A DNA stretch of 64,000 bases from Acanthococcus lagerstroemiae (lineage: Eukaryota > Arthropoda > Insecta > Hemiptera > Eriococcidae). Positions 44,340 through 56,224 of this stretch are shown here, piece by piece; the stretch's first letter is position 1; each line of letters starts with the position of its first letter. The position numbers and the translations under genes are program-made. Below the pieces are notes generated by a model. The model did not search any database. It had not been told where the DNA came from and worked only from the letters and a program-made list of their open reading frames with translations. The stretch covers positions 43,111,574 to 43,175,573 of the forward strand of contig CM063114.1 of the NCBI GenBank assembly GCA_031841125.1, written 5' to 3'.

Positions 44340-45715
44340 ACTGTTAGGGTTCAATCAACTTCTAACACCCTTATTTCGGTACTTTTTCAAATTTCCAAGC
44401 TGATTCGTATTTGCTCATTCTCATTTGGATCGGAAAGTGAAAATTTCCAATTTCGTAGCTCACATCGAAACTAGACGCAAAATCAGTTACTCAGAAACCC
44501 CCTAATTCAATACTTGACTTGATTTCTTGAGCCATTCAACTTAACTCTCTATCTTTTGGCTTATAAAATTTCTATTTTTGGATGCTCAAATCGAAGTGGG
44601 ACTCTAAATTTGAAGAGACATACTTCAAATCAGTAACCATAAAACCTTTTATTTGGACACCCTGTTCGAAGTTGAGTCAATTTTGTATCTTCTCCTCTGG
44701 ATTGTAAAAGTTATAGTTTTCATATTCATACCGGGGTCAGACGTTAAATCAAGAAATACTTGAAATTAGAAACTCAGAAAACTACGATTTCGATAATTGG
44801 TTTGAATTGTCAGGTTGTCACGTCTCCATTAGATTAGGAAATTTCTATTCACAGAGCCCAAATTCAGAATGTCTGAAATTAGAGACCGAAGTATCTCTTA
44901 ATTCGATAAATTCTCGATTTTCCTATTCACGTATTCACGTTAATTTTGCTGTCTCTCTTTTCTAGACTGTGACATTTCCATTGTTGGCGCTCAAATCTGG
45001 GTTGATGCAAAGCCGGGCGGAAATTTGAAATCAAAGCCCCAAAAATTTGATTCCAGTGTTTTTTTTTCGTTTTCCGAATTGAGCCAATTCTACGCAACTT
45101 TCTCCTCTCGGTCATGAAAATTTCACCTTTGAAGTCAGTAACTCGGAAAACTCCGATTTAGATCCTTTGCTGGATTTTCCACAAGTCAATTCTCACCCCT
45201 CTCCAAGTAGACTGTGCAACTCCCGTTTTCGGAACTCAAATTGATGTCAAACTCGAAACTTGGGGAGCAATTATAAATCTCAAACGTATAACCCCATTAT
45301 ATCAGTAAATTATTCAATTTCATTTTAGCCAATTTTGCTCTCTTTTCTTTCAATTACAAAATTTCTATTTTCAGCACTCAAATCCGGGTAGGATGCAAAA
45401 CTTGATAGAATATTTGCAATTACCTAACATCCCGAAACCCCTGATTATGATGCTTTCTGCGACTTTCCAAGTTGAGCCAATTTAGCTCTTTCCTCTTTGA
45501 GTTGTAAGATTTCCACTTTCGGTGCTCATTCGAGTCTGGATGCGAAATTTGAAGGAATATTTAAAATCAGTCATGCAGAAAACTAAAACTTGATACATAT
45601 TTAGCCCCTCTCCCCGATGGCCTCTGAAATTTCCATTATTGGAGCTAAAGTCGAGGTATCACACTTTGAAATTACATTCGAAATAGATGATTCAAAAGTC
45701 TGTTCTAATATATTA
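44340..45715. repeat. Diverged minisatellite, unit about 135 bp
   Basis: About ten worn units of the pattern 'atttctattttcggcgctcaaatc', 'gatgcgaaatttga', 'aaatcagtaactcagaaaac', 'ttccaagttgagccaatttt', 'ctctcctctttgg'. The 'atttcyattttcgg'-type anchors fall at about 44572, 44706, 44843, 44975, 45108, 45222, 45358, 45509 and 45627, a mean step near 135 bp. A further unit-like piece lies at about 48070-48170. Old array; no coding. Confidence 0.75.
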
Positions 45716-48284
45716 TGTAGCGTGATTTTTCGTCGGTGGATGAGCCAGCCACAATTTCATATTTTCAGCCACATTTCTTTCTAATTTTGAATCTGCAGCA
45801 GTTTCCAGATTTCTCACGGTTTAGTTTTATTGCCTTAATGTATCCGCAGTCCCTCTTGTTGGTTGTAACAAGCCAAGGCAGGTGCATAGGCGCACAAGTT
45901 TCAGACATGAAACAGTGAACCACCAGGAGAACTACGTGGATCCAGGTACCGGGGCTCATACCCAGGGAATTGAAAGGTCATGGCTGGATGCTACAATATC
46001 AATTCTGAAGAAAAAAAAGAGGAGTCCCCTAGTACGCCCTTCAAAGTCACTTGGACCATTACTGCTGGAAAATGAAACGAAAGAACGAACTGGATCTTTT
46101 CCTTGCATTCCTGCATGGCGGATATTAGGAACATTCATGACAATGATGATGAATGAAACGCATTTGTGAATTCGGACGAAACATCTCCCCTGATGGAATA
46201 TTTGTTCGTTGACGAAACCCCCCTCGGGGTGGATTTTGCAAGACGTGTAAGCCGACCTCCTCGTGGTGTCTTGTGGGTAACGCTAACAGGCTTACAATGG
46301 TAGGACGCATACCCTCATAGTGGTGGTAGTCACACCATCACAGTCATCCACCCCTTGTAGGCCACAAAATTGTGGTAGGCAGCGTACGCTAGTGGCACCC
46401 CTTTTTCTGTTTTACTATTGCGCTCCGAGACCTGATTCTTTCTTTTTCTGCACTCAATAGCTTAGGTCATTGCATTTTCGATCCAACTTAGCTAGCGTTG
46501 CATTCTAACGAATTTCTTTTCACATTATATCAAATCTTTCTCTCATGCCGCTGGATTAATGCAGTGCTTTGCCCTTTCACCCTTGATTTACAGTTTTACA
46601 GTTTCTTTTTCTTTCTGTTGTTGTCTTTTAATAATGGCCTGCCCTAAATGGATCATCGGATACGTGGGAAAGTCGCATGATTTCTTGGATAGTCACATAC
46701 CGATCTTTTATACTCAGTTTTTTGTAACTTTGTCCCTGCGACATTTTTTGTCGAGGTTAACGGTGAAGCCCAGTCCAGCAGTTCATTACCCTGTTCTTCA
46801 GCCCCAGCCTTCAATTATCTGCCTAATGCACCTGTTTTTCTTTTTCTTTTTTCCCCTCGTGATCTAAACCAAAGCCTTTTCCGCCATTTCAGTTTCCAGT
46901 AAAGTGGTGAATCCCTCCAGATCGAGGGAAGATCTACTTTCTATTATCTCAAAAAATCAAAATCACCTTTTCCAGATTCTATATCCACCCCTGCTTCTGG
47001 AGTGATTTGCTGGACAAGGATTCGCAAATTTTGCCCCTTTCAGCTGTACCCAGGGCGGTAGAAATTGGGTTCGATTTATAAGCTGGAATTAGTCTTTTCC
47101 TTCTATTCTTTCCCCATATTATTTCTTTCTTTCCACCCCCCCCCCATCCGTCTTAAGTGGATGCCCAAGTAGGGTAATCTTGCGTTCACGAATTCGTGAC
47201 CTGGGGATATGCGGGGAGTATTTTCATTGCCTCTAATTATTACTTGAGATGGAGGTGACGTGTTTATCTTTTTTACCTCTCGGCTCGAACTCTGCTTCGG
47301 GTAGCGAAAGAGGACCTACCACTGTGAGCTCCTTTTCTCTCCCACCTGAGTTGACGGCATCGTTCCTCACTCTTAGGATCCTTGTATCCCTTTCGTGGGC
47401 CACAGTGTGGTTTGTATTTTCGTTTGCTGACAGGACGGGAGTCTAACCTGTTTCAGCCTTTCCTTTTTCTTTAATTTCGTAGCCTTTCCGTTTGTGTGAG
47501 GATCGGGACCCCTCTGGGGGTCGAAAAACATTCTTGTTTACTTTTTTTTTTCTCTTTTTTTATTGCCACCAAAATTGATGGCTTAATTGGGGCATGAAAC
47601 ATATAATCTGCGTTCTTGGGGAGCGATTTGTAGAGCGTAATATTTCTACTAGGCGGACACGAGAAACAAACTCTTTCCCCTATCATCCTCAGTTTTTAAT
47701 CCCCTTCCTGGGATACCTTGTTTTTCCTCTGTTCCAGCTCATTATGGAGCTGGGCACCTCAGTAAACTACCTCAGGGTTTTGCGCGTATCAATGGTCAAA
47801 ATTATTCTTCGCTCGAAATTTTGCACAACCCTGTTAACCCTTTTTGGCAAGTTTCCCTCTGGTCGGTGAGGAGGCTTGCGAGAATTTTTTTAATACACTG
47901 ATCCCATCCCTGTCTCTTCTCGTAAGGGGACAGACCGGCTCTAGGGGAAGTGGTGTCAGGGTAGTGGGAGAATTTCTGTGGCCTCTCCTCCTTTAGGTTA
48001 GGGGCTTATCAGAAATTTTCGCGCTACAATTATTTGATTCTATCGGTCAAGTCAATTTATTGTTCCTCCAAAATGTAAGATTTCAAAAGGCTAATTTACA
48101 AACTTGATGATATATCTGAGATCAGTTACTCAAAAACCCTATTTCGATAGTCTGCTCCGTATCTTCCCATTTGAAAATCGCAGGTGGTTGAGCGTCCTAG
48201 CTCCTAAAATTATTTGGTTTTGTCACTAGAGGACGCTACTACCCCCAAAAATGGAACAAATAGTACCGACACTATTGGTTTCCC
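45716..48284. other. Pyrimidine-rich non-coding DNA
   Basis: Largely T- and C-rich on the plus strand, with many short frames on the minus strand and no family motifs. About 46200-46380 is GC-richer (cccccctcggggtgg, gtggtggtagtcacaccat) and may be an old element tail. No exon or RNA gene supported. Confidence 0.35.
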
Positions 48285-50436
48285 ATTCTTCTTCTTCTTA
48301 TAACGCCTTCTCTATTTAGAGGTTGGCTATCCAAATGGCTATTTGTATTTTGGAAATAGCTTTCCGGAAGAGTTCCGCCGACGAGCATCCAAGCCACCGT
48401 CGCAGGTCCTTCAGCCACGAGTTCTGTCGCCTCCCGATCGATCTTTTTCCGCTTATTTTTCCTTCCATAATTATCCGCAACAGCTCGTACTTTCCTCCCC
48501 GTAGTATGTGCCCCAAATACTCTATCTTGCGCCGTTTTACATTGTTTAGCAGCTCGAGTTCCTTCTTCATCTTGTGTAGTACTTCCACATTCGGCACTCT
48601 CTGGGTCCAGGCTATCCGTAACATTCTGCGGTATATGTAAAATTCTAGCGCCTGTATTCGTTTTTCAATGTCTTCATTTAGGGTCCAGCTTTCGCAGCCG
48701 TACATCAGTACCGGAAAAACATAGCATCGCACTATTCTCATTCTTAGCTCCAATTTCAACCCCGGGCTCGTGAGAATATTCCTCATGCTTAGAAAGACAT
48801 GCCTTGCCTGTTCGATTCTGCTGCGGATTTCGTGTTTATAATCGTAATTTTCTTTTAGTATCGTTCCAAGGTATTTAAAGGCGGGCACTTGTTCTATAGT
48901 TTCATTGTTGATCCGCAGTTCTGATTTGACAGGTTTCTTGGAGAACACCATCATTTTTGTTTTTGAGGTGTTTAGTTTTAGACCCATTGCTTCGCTATGT
49001 TGGACAACGTTGTTCATCATTTTCTGTAGGTCCATTTGAGTGCTGGCTATGATTACCGTGTCGTCTGCATATCTGATGTTGTTGATTGCAAGGCCATTAA
49101 CTTTTATTCCACCTGTTTCTTCGTAGAGAGCTTCTCTGAACACCACTTCTGCATATAAATTAAAAAGCATCGGTGATAAGACACAGCCTTGTCTGACTCC
49201 CCGCTGTATTTCAGCTTCTTCGGACGTAGCGTTGTCCATTCTGACTTCGGCAGTTTGTCCCCAGTATAATTCAGCAATTATTCGGATATCGCGCTTGTCT
49301 ATCCCCGTGGAAATGAGAATTTCTATCATTTTATTGTGCCTTACCGTGTCAAAGGCTTTTTGATAGTCAATGAAGCACGCATGTACATCTGTGTTCATGT
49401 CTCGGCATCGCTGTATGAGCACGTTTGTAGCAAACAATGCTTCCCTGGTTCCGAGGCCGTTTCTGAATCCGAGCTGGGTGTTGCTCATCTGTGATTCGCA
49501 CTTGCGGTAAATTCTTAATTGTATGATCCGCAGGAAGATTTTGAGAACGTGCGACATTAGGCTTATTATTCGGTATTCATCACAGTTCTGAGCTTTCAAC
49601 TTTTTGGGTATCGTGACGAAGGTCGATTTCAGCCAGTCCATCGGTATCTTGCCCGCTTTATATATGCTATTGAATAGCTTTGTCAACCTTGTTATTCCTT
49701 CCGCGTCTCTTTCCACCATCAACTTCAGCATTTCTACATGGATTTGGTCGGAGCCTGGCGCTTTATTGTTTCTTTGGCACGTGATGGCATGTATTACCTC
49801 ACTGCGAGTGATTTCTGGGCCTTCGTCTAGGTGCGTTTCCTCAATTCCTGCCTTTGGATCCGTGCGCTCATCTTGGAAAAGCTCTTGCACATACTCCCGC
49901 CATCGTTTCAGCTTATCTTCTATTCCTATGATGATGGAGTTATTCGCATTTCTTAGTATGCTGGTATATTTTCTGCGGTTTCTCCCGGTTATTTCCTTAA
50001 TCTTCTTGTGCACGTTGAAGTGATCATGTTTGCTCTGTAGTTTTTCGATTTCTTCACATTTCTCGGACCACCACTTTTCTTTGGCTGTACGGCAAGCTTT
50101 TTGAATGGTTTTGTTGATTCTTCTAAATTCAGCTCCGTCGTTCTTTGCTGCTCTTCTGTTTTCCATCATTTGGAGTATTTCTGGGGTCATCCATGTCTTC
50201 CTTGCCGTGTTTTCCTCTACTTTTAAATTCCCTTCCTGGGTCCTGGTTATCGCTGTTTTGATGGTGTTCCACATTTCTTCGATGTTGTTCTCTTGTGTGT
50301 TGGGCGATTTGCTTCTCATCCTGTCCTCCAACTCCGCACTCGTTGTCTTTTTAATATTTTCGGACGTTAGTATTCTTACGTCTACAAGTTTCTTATGTTT
50401 TTCTCTCTGAATCTTCACATACCGGCGGACTTTCAT
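48285..50436 (-). CDS. RTE/BovB-clade LINE reverse transcriptase, 706 aa
   Basis: One uninterrupted frame from ATG 50436. The N-terminal 230 residues are linker; then ITCQRNNKAPGSDQIHVEML, FVTIPKKLKAQNCDEYRIIS, QLGFRNGLGTREALF, CFIDYQKAFDTVRHNKM, EIQRGVRQGCVLSPMLFN and NNIRYADDTVIIAS (YADD). The post-RT region follows with FKYLGTILKENYDYKHEI, YGCESWTLNEDIEKRIQALE and RRKIEYLGHILRGGKYELL. The stop is at 48316; only about 25 bp later a (aag)n tail begins on the minus strand (48285-48296), as in RTE elements. The endonuclease domain is missing, so the copy is 5'-truncated and cannot nick its own target, although the polymerase looks intact. YRIIS replaces the usual YRPIS. Confidence 0.93.
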
Positions 50437-50444
50437 TGGAGGAG

Positions 50445-52955
50445 GCTATTAAAAACTGTATTTATGTGGCTTGGATTTTCGCTCACCTTTTACGACTCCA
50501 GTTTTTAAACTTGTGCAGTTCCTTCAATATTAAAAATAGGCAAAAATTCGAAAGATTTCGTTGTATTTTTGCTGTTCTATCCGCTGTCACCATGAGAAAA
50601 TTTTCTGATTGAAAATTCTGCAATCAAATTCTCAAGGAAAATTTACTTTTTAATCAACGTTAGTATCTTGTAGGCCCTTTAAGTTTGAGAGTACATAGGT
50701 TACATCAAATTTTTTCTTTCTCTCAATGGCTGCTTTACAATCCTTCCAGTTTCTCCATAACTGGAGCACCCTACGCGTATTTAGTTATCCGTCTTGTGAA
50801 ACTTAAATAAGTGAACTAGAAGCGACTGGCGGCCATTCCGAACAGATAGTAGACTGTAGATGATGGCGTGTCAACCTTCATTCGAGTAATATGAACTTAT
50901 AAATATGTCTTCGTCTAATCCTCATTCAAAACGCTGTGTAGAGGGAGAGAGAACGTACGAAAGTCGACTCCAAATTCGAAGCTAACCGGAGACGAAGGGC
51001 TCGTAATGTTAATTAGGAAACTGATATCAATTTTGTGGCCGTCGATACTGCTTTCTAATTCACTAATGAGACTCGTGTCGGAGTTTGTATAACTTTAGGA
51101 AGTTCGATAATATTCGTAATTGGAATCGAGTCGATTTCCACCAGAATGTAGTACGGATGCTGTGTAGCAATACAAACAGCATACTTTGACGAAGAGATTT
51201 GGCACGATTTTCTGAAAGTCATGTTGGGTCCTTTGTTACAAGACATATACGGCTCCTTCTTAGCTGCCTCAGATCTTCGTTCATAACTCGTTAACTACGA
51301 GTGACGTAAAATTATTATTCAAACAAATATCATTTCAGACAGGGATCATAAGAATAGTTAGGCATTACTGTAGGACGGAGGGGGTGGGGGCATTGGTACG
51401 TAGTACAGTTCACGTGTTCTAGCACACGCCTCATGAGGACACGAATGAGACCTGAATACATTAAAGAACTTTTTCAGAATTCAGGAAGTGGTATCCATAT
51501 CAGATACCTACCCGAATTTGAAATGCACGGTGGTAAAACATTTGGGCTCCATTTTGCGTTGTTTTTTTTGGCGGGGGGTGGAGAGGAAGGAATTTGTATT
51601 TAGTCCGGACCGCAACGAGGGGATTCGAGATTAAAGAAACGAGAGCGTGTAAAAAGCGCGAGTATTGATCGATAGTAAAAACAGATCTTCACGAGTGCCA
51701 AACGTAACCTACTGATGTCCTACCTGGCCAATCGAGGGAGAAAAAGGAGAGTGGCCATGAGAATAAGAAGAAGAGCGCAGTTTAGAACAGACAGGAAGTA
51801 CAGGTATGCAGGAGACAAAAGACATTTGTCAGACCCTCGTATCGTGCTGCGTAGAAAGTGACCAGGCAGGACGATGAAACAATTTATACACAAATGTAAA
51901 TTTAAGGGGAGAGGATCGACGCAATTTGTTATTTGATGTTCTCGAGTCACATCATAGTACTAGTTTCTCACCAGCACAAAAACCACCTGATTTTGTAAAC
52001 ACTAACTTACTACATTCCCTCCCCGAGAATCTTCGTACGATCGCCTTCGAATTGCTTCTTCCTTTATTTAATGTTATCCGAGGGTGGAAGGATCCAGAGC
52101 AGTCCATTAGAATTACCCAAAAAATTAACAAATAATGAAAGAGTTCTCGAAACGCTGGAATTTGGTAACCATGGTTGGTCAGTAACTAAATCCCCGAAAA
52201 TCCAAGGGCAGCTTCGGCCCCTGAGGGGTAAAGTAGCCCCCAAATTCAAAATTGTTCAGCAAGTCGAAAAATATTATATTTCAACGAAAAATGAATCGCA
52301 CTCCATTTGACGTAAAGACGGTCCTTTGAAATTTTTCTGGAACTACATCAGAAACGTAATTAATGGAGAAATTCTCAAAATTCGAAAAAATCAAAAACTC
52401 AGAATTAAAAACTGTTTTCGACTCAATTTTTCTGGCTGAGTTCGAAATCGGTGTTCAAATTTGGCGGAGCCGCTCCGTTGCCGAGATACAGTTAAAAATG
52501 TGGTCAAAATGGATCAGGGGGTTTTGAAGTGACCCTTCACACCACTATCCATTGATAAAGACTTTGAGGAGGGATTCGATGAATTTTTGATATTCTCCAA
52601 TGTTGGAAGCTTCTGCGAACAAGAAGATTGCTAATTACCCCGGAGCCGTTCCTCTTCCATTCCTATCCTTGAGTTCTTTCGCCCCTCTCCCAAACCTTGA
52701 AAACTCACAATCTGAACTTCGCATTTTTCTGGACTTTTTCAACGCCCGTAACACTTCTTTGGTACCTTTTTATCAAAAACCTTTACTAGTTCGGTAAATC
52801 AAATCGGGACGGGGGTTCAAGGTCGTAAATTAAATCCTTATTAGGCTTCAGTTGTAAATTGAAAGTTGTGGTTCATAACAGAGGAGGGGATTGGAAATTT
52901 ACTGTAGAAAATACAATATAGGTGTCGTCTCATATGTTAAAAAGGTCATTGATCT
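50445..52955. other. Non-coding, partly unique host DNA
   Basis: No element or gene recognised. 50800-51350 is TCGA-rich and unique-looking. 51540-51600 holds a G-rich run. 52050-52600 reads as AT-rich with short frames of no known family. Confidence 0.35.
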
Positions 52956-52959
52956 CACG

Positions 52960-53375
52960 GTCGATAATAATGGGACCCTAATTAGTAAATTGTGGCATCT
53001 ACGAAAGGTGAGCGGACTGAAAGAAGCGCAAAGGTCGCCAAACTAACGTCTGACTATATTTTGACCCTAACTTGCAAGCTGTGGCCTCTGAAGAGGCGGG
53101 AAGTGGGTTTTCTGCTGTTAACATTCACGAATAAATGCATTAAGGATACTATTTTGTAAATTTTGAAAGTCCCTAACCTCATTTCTGATACTATTGTGAC
53201 CCTAACACATAAACTCTGGCATCTGAGTGAGCGGAGGGAAGGTTTACTCTTATTGATATTTACGAAGGCAAGTATTATGGGTACCATTTTGAAGATTTTA
53301 ACAGTTGCTGAACTCACTTGTAGCGCTGTTTTGACCATCCCGGAGTGAGAAGGGGGAGACAAATATATGTTCATG
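52960..53375. repeat. Diverged tandem repeat, unit about 131-136 bp
   Basis: Three to four worn copies of 'tgaccctaac..ataaactgtggcatctgag', 'cgggaggg.tt.act', 'tatttacgaa', 'accattttg.aaattt'. Anchors lie at about 52973, 53065, 53194 and 53332. The minus-strand frame at 53054-53374 has internal repeats for this reason only and is not a gene. Confidence 0.6.
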
Positions 53376-53453
53376 AGTAGAGAGACAATGTAAGTACATT
53401 ATTTCTTTGATTTTAAAATTGTCCAAAATCAGTTCAGTGACCTTCAATCCTAT

Positions 53454-53741
53454 TGTGGCGAACGATCCCGAACATTCGAGATAAGCGAAGAAAGATCGAC
53501 ACGTTTAGAGCAGCAAAATTTAAATTCGATAACGAGAGCGATAAGGAGTTTTGCCGATAACGCCGGGGGATATAAAGGCCGCTGGCCGTCGCCGTATAGT
53601 CTGGTTTTGTATGCGATAAATCGTGCGTTTTCAAAGCGTTTTAGCTACTGTTTGTCCTGTGTAGTGTTTCGTTGTATTAGTGCGAAATTAAAAGTTCTTG
53701 TTACGTGTTTTCGTGCGTTTTTTGGTGCGAATTCCGTTACA
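53454..53741 (+). repeat. Gypsy 5' LTR
   Basis: 288 bp from tgtggcgaacgatcccgaac to gaattccgttaca. It contains ggatataaaggccgctggcc, a likely TATA region (tataaa at about 53570), absent from the solo LTR at 37482. Confidence 0.9.
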
Positions 53742-53742
53742 T

Positions 53743-53760
53743 TGGTGTCAGAAGTGGGAT
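53743..53760 (+). promoter_or_regulatory. Gypsy primer-binding site
   Basis: tggtgtcagaagtgggat directly after the LTR is the primer-binding sequence seen in a large group of Gypsy elements. It supports both the LTR boundary and the family. Confidence 0.8.
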
Positions 53761-53870
53761 ACAACAGTACGCATCGTGAAGAACTCGTTCGGACATTCGT
53801 TTGGACATTTGTGTTCTGTGGATTCGGCGTTTCGCGTTGAAGAAGTGAGCGTCATCGTAACTTTCCATCC

Positions 53871-55544
53871 ATGATGGCTCTGAAAAAGTTGTTCGAACTT
53901 TTGCAGAAAGAGCTTCGAGAGGAATTGAAGAACCGTGACCTATTGCTATCGGGTTCAGAAGCGGAACTGGTCCGGCGGCTGGAAACCTTCCTTAGAGGTG
54001 AAGGTAAGGACCTGGAAAATTCTGTCTTTGATGTGGAAATAGAGCCAGAAGATGAAGGGTCGACAACGGCTGCTGTTCTCCAATACATTATGAACACATT
54101 GAGCGATCAGTCAAAGAGAATGGAGGAACAATCCAAGAAAATAGAGGTCAAGATGGAAGCACAGTCGAAGAAGATGGACGACATGCGGACCGACGTCCAA
54201 GGACTGGATAAGAAGATAGATGAGAAAATCGAGCTTTGGCCAAGAAATTGGAAGATCAGTCAAAGAAATTGGAAGATCGGAATGAAAAAGTGGCCAAATT
54301 AGAAAAAAGAACTGGAGGAACTCCGGACTGGCCGTACCACAAAGTCAGTGGTAGTACCTCCAGGTACCCTGCAGCCTACCCAGATGGATTCAGCCGTCGG
54401 TGTATCGTCAGTGGAGGCTCCAGACAGCCAGCCACGCCAACTGGTTCCAACATCAAGTGGTAGTGACTCTGCAAAAGTGAAACCGCTAACGTTTGATGGT
54501 CAGCATTCCTGGGAGACCTACTTCATCCAGTTTGAGGCAGCGGCTGCCAGTAATGGCTGGGACAAAAGGACAAAGCGACGAAGGCTACAGCACTGGTCGT
54601 CAACCGCGAGGAGCTGCAAGGGACATACTGAAAACGGTTCCAACCGAGGACCAGAGGAATTTCCAGAAGCTGGTGGAAGCCTTGGAACGCCGATATGGGC
54701 AAGCCCATATGAAGTCAGTGTTTTAGCGGGAATTAAAGTGGCGGTCACAGAGGCTGGGTGAGTCACTTCAAGTTTTTCATGCAGAGGTAGTTCGCCTCAC
54801 CAATGCTGCTTATCCGACATCCTTTGAAGACTTCAAAGAGGAAATTGCGGTATCAGCCTTCATTGGTGGAATCAAGGATGAACAAATCCAGATGATGGTG
54901 AGAGTGGGCAACCAACGAAACTCTCGGACTGCTTTGGCGCAAGTCCTGGAGCTAGAGGTTACACGGGAAAGCTCTAGAATGAGGGCACTGTTTGTCCAGC
55001 CCAGGCCTACAAAATGGAGGAGGAACGGACAGGCTTGAAGAAAGCTGTGGAAGCAGTGGTGGAGCAGGTGATGGAAACAAAGAAGCGACCAAACATTGAA
55101 CACCAACGCCAGTTTGGAAGGCCGCGATGCTTCCAGTGTAATGAACAGGGGCATATCCGTCCTAGCTGCCCCCAGAACCAGAAGGCGGTTGGAAAAGACT
55201 GGGGTGTTGCTCACCAAGCGTCCCCAGCTGTTTCCCAGGAGGACCAGACAATCGTTACTGTCAAGAGAACGTTGAAGCATGATGCCTCAAGTAACTATGT
55301 GAAAGGGAAACTTGGTCAGAGGACAGTACTATTCTGCGTTGACACTGGAGCATCATATTCAATCCTTCAACGCGGGCTCGTTCGAAGTTGGACCAGAAAA
55401 AGCGGTACGTTCTGCGAACGGCCACTATCAACGATGTTGTGTACCGGATTCAGGAAGTTTGGTGGTGGACGAGCCAAAGTAGTGCACCTTGATTGTCTGG
55501 CAGTCTGGCATGGTGACCATGATGAAGATCTGAAGGTGCGATAA
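53871..55544 (+). pseudogene. Gypsy Gag with SAP-like N-terminus, start of protease
   Basis: ATG 53871. Residues about 10-45 (ELKNRDLLLSGSEAELVRRL) fit the SAP pattern of chromatin proteins: two helices, a 'L-x-x-R-x-L-x-x-S-G-x-x-x-x-L-x-x-R-L' spacing. A coiled coil follows with repeated 'EEQSKK' blocks. After a frameshift near 54215 come LTFDGQHSWETYFIQFEAAA and, in another frame, RGAARDILKTVPTEDQ and LVEALERRYGQAHMKSVF, the conserved retrotransposon Gag core; then 'LTNAAYPTSFEDF'. The 55014-55544 frame holds the zinc knuckle CFQCNEQGHIRPSCPQ and protease active site VLFCVDTGASYSIL. Several frame breaks; not functional. Confidence 0.88.
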
Positions 55545-55741
55545 GGAGTTTCGCTGATAACGCCGGGGGATATAAAGGCCGCTGGCCGTCACCGTATAGT
55601 CTGGTTTCGTATGCGATAAATCGTGCGTTTTCAAAGCGTTTTAGCTACTGTTAGTACTGTGTAGTGTTTCGTTGTATTAGTGCGAAATTAAAAGTTCTTG
55701 TTACGTGTTTTCGTGCGTTTTTCGGTGCGAATTCCGTTACG
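55539..55741 (+). repeat. Gypsy 3' LTR, left part deleted
   Basis: 203 bp matching 53539-53741 with a few substitutions, exactly 2000 bp downstream. The last base is g instead of a. The first 85 bp of the LTR are absent. Confidence 0.88.
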
Positions 55742-55745
55742 CTAT

Positions 55746-56224
55746 GAACTGATACATTTATTGTATCGAATTCTTGTGAATCCACATTCCCACCCACTCG
55801 AAATGTAGATGCAGCAGACTGCGAGTCGGAATTAAAATATCGTTAAAAACGAGTTCAGTGACCTTCAAAATTTAAGGAATAATGAACATCAGGGTGGTCC
55901 AAAATTTCACGGTTTTTAAATGCTCTTTTCCTCGTGGCTGTATATCACCCCACTGCGGTACCATTTGGCACCCCTTATTTCATAATTCGGCGGAAAAATT
56001 TGAGGCGCGGAGGGTGTTGTAGTCTTTTGAGGAATGCATTCAGCAATGTCCCGTCAAAATTACAAAGTTTCTACAGTCCGTAGGGCGCGTCAAACCTAAA
56101 AGCTGAGAAAAAAGTTAACGAGGTCACGTCGTGTTAGTATATCCAACAAACCAATTTTACAAAATTGCCATTACTTTCCCCAATTCCAGCGCTTAGAAAG
56201 GATTTTTACATAACATATATCACA
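55746..56224. other. Non-coding flank
   Basis: No gene or element recognised. The string gttcagtgaccttcaa at about 55853 also occurs at 53432 left of the Gypsy element, perhaps from the tandem repeat that the Gypsy element entered. Confidence 0.3.

Larger units (their letters stand above)
53454..55741 (+). mobile_element. Ty3/Gypsy retrotransposon with pol deleted
   Basis: 2288 bp bounded by a 4-bp duplication ctat (53450-53453 and 55742-55745). It holds a complete 5' LTR (53454-53741), a primer site, gag, a zinc knuckle and the start of the protease, then jumps into the 3' LTR at 55539. All of reverse transcriptase, RNase H and integrase and the first 85 bp of the 3' LTR are missing. Both LTR versions share gcgataaggagt at the breakpoint. 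A solo LTR of the same family lies at 37482-37720. Confidence 0.9.

Noticed and set aside
53054..53374. Minus-strand frame of 106 codons with internal repeats
   Set aside because: It coincides with the tandem DNA repeat at 52960-53375; the protein repeats are a by-product of the DNA repeats.
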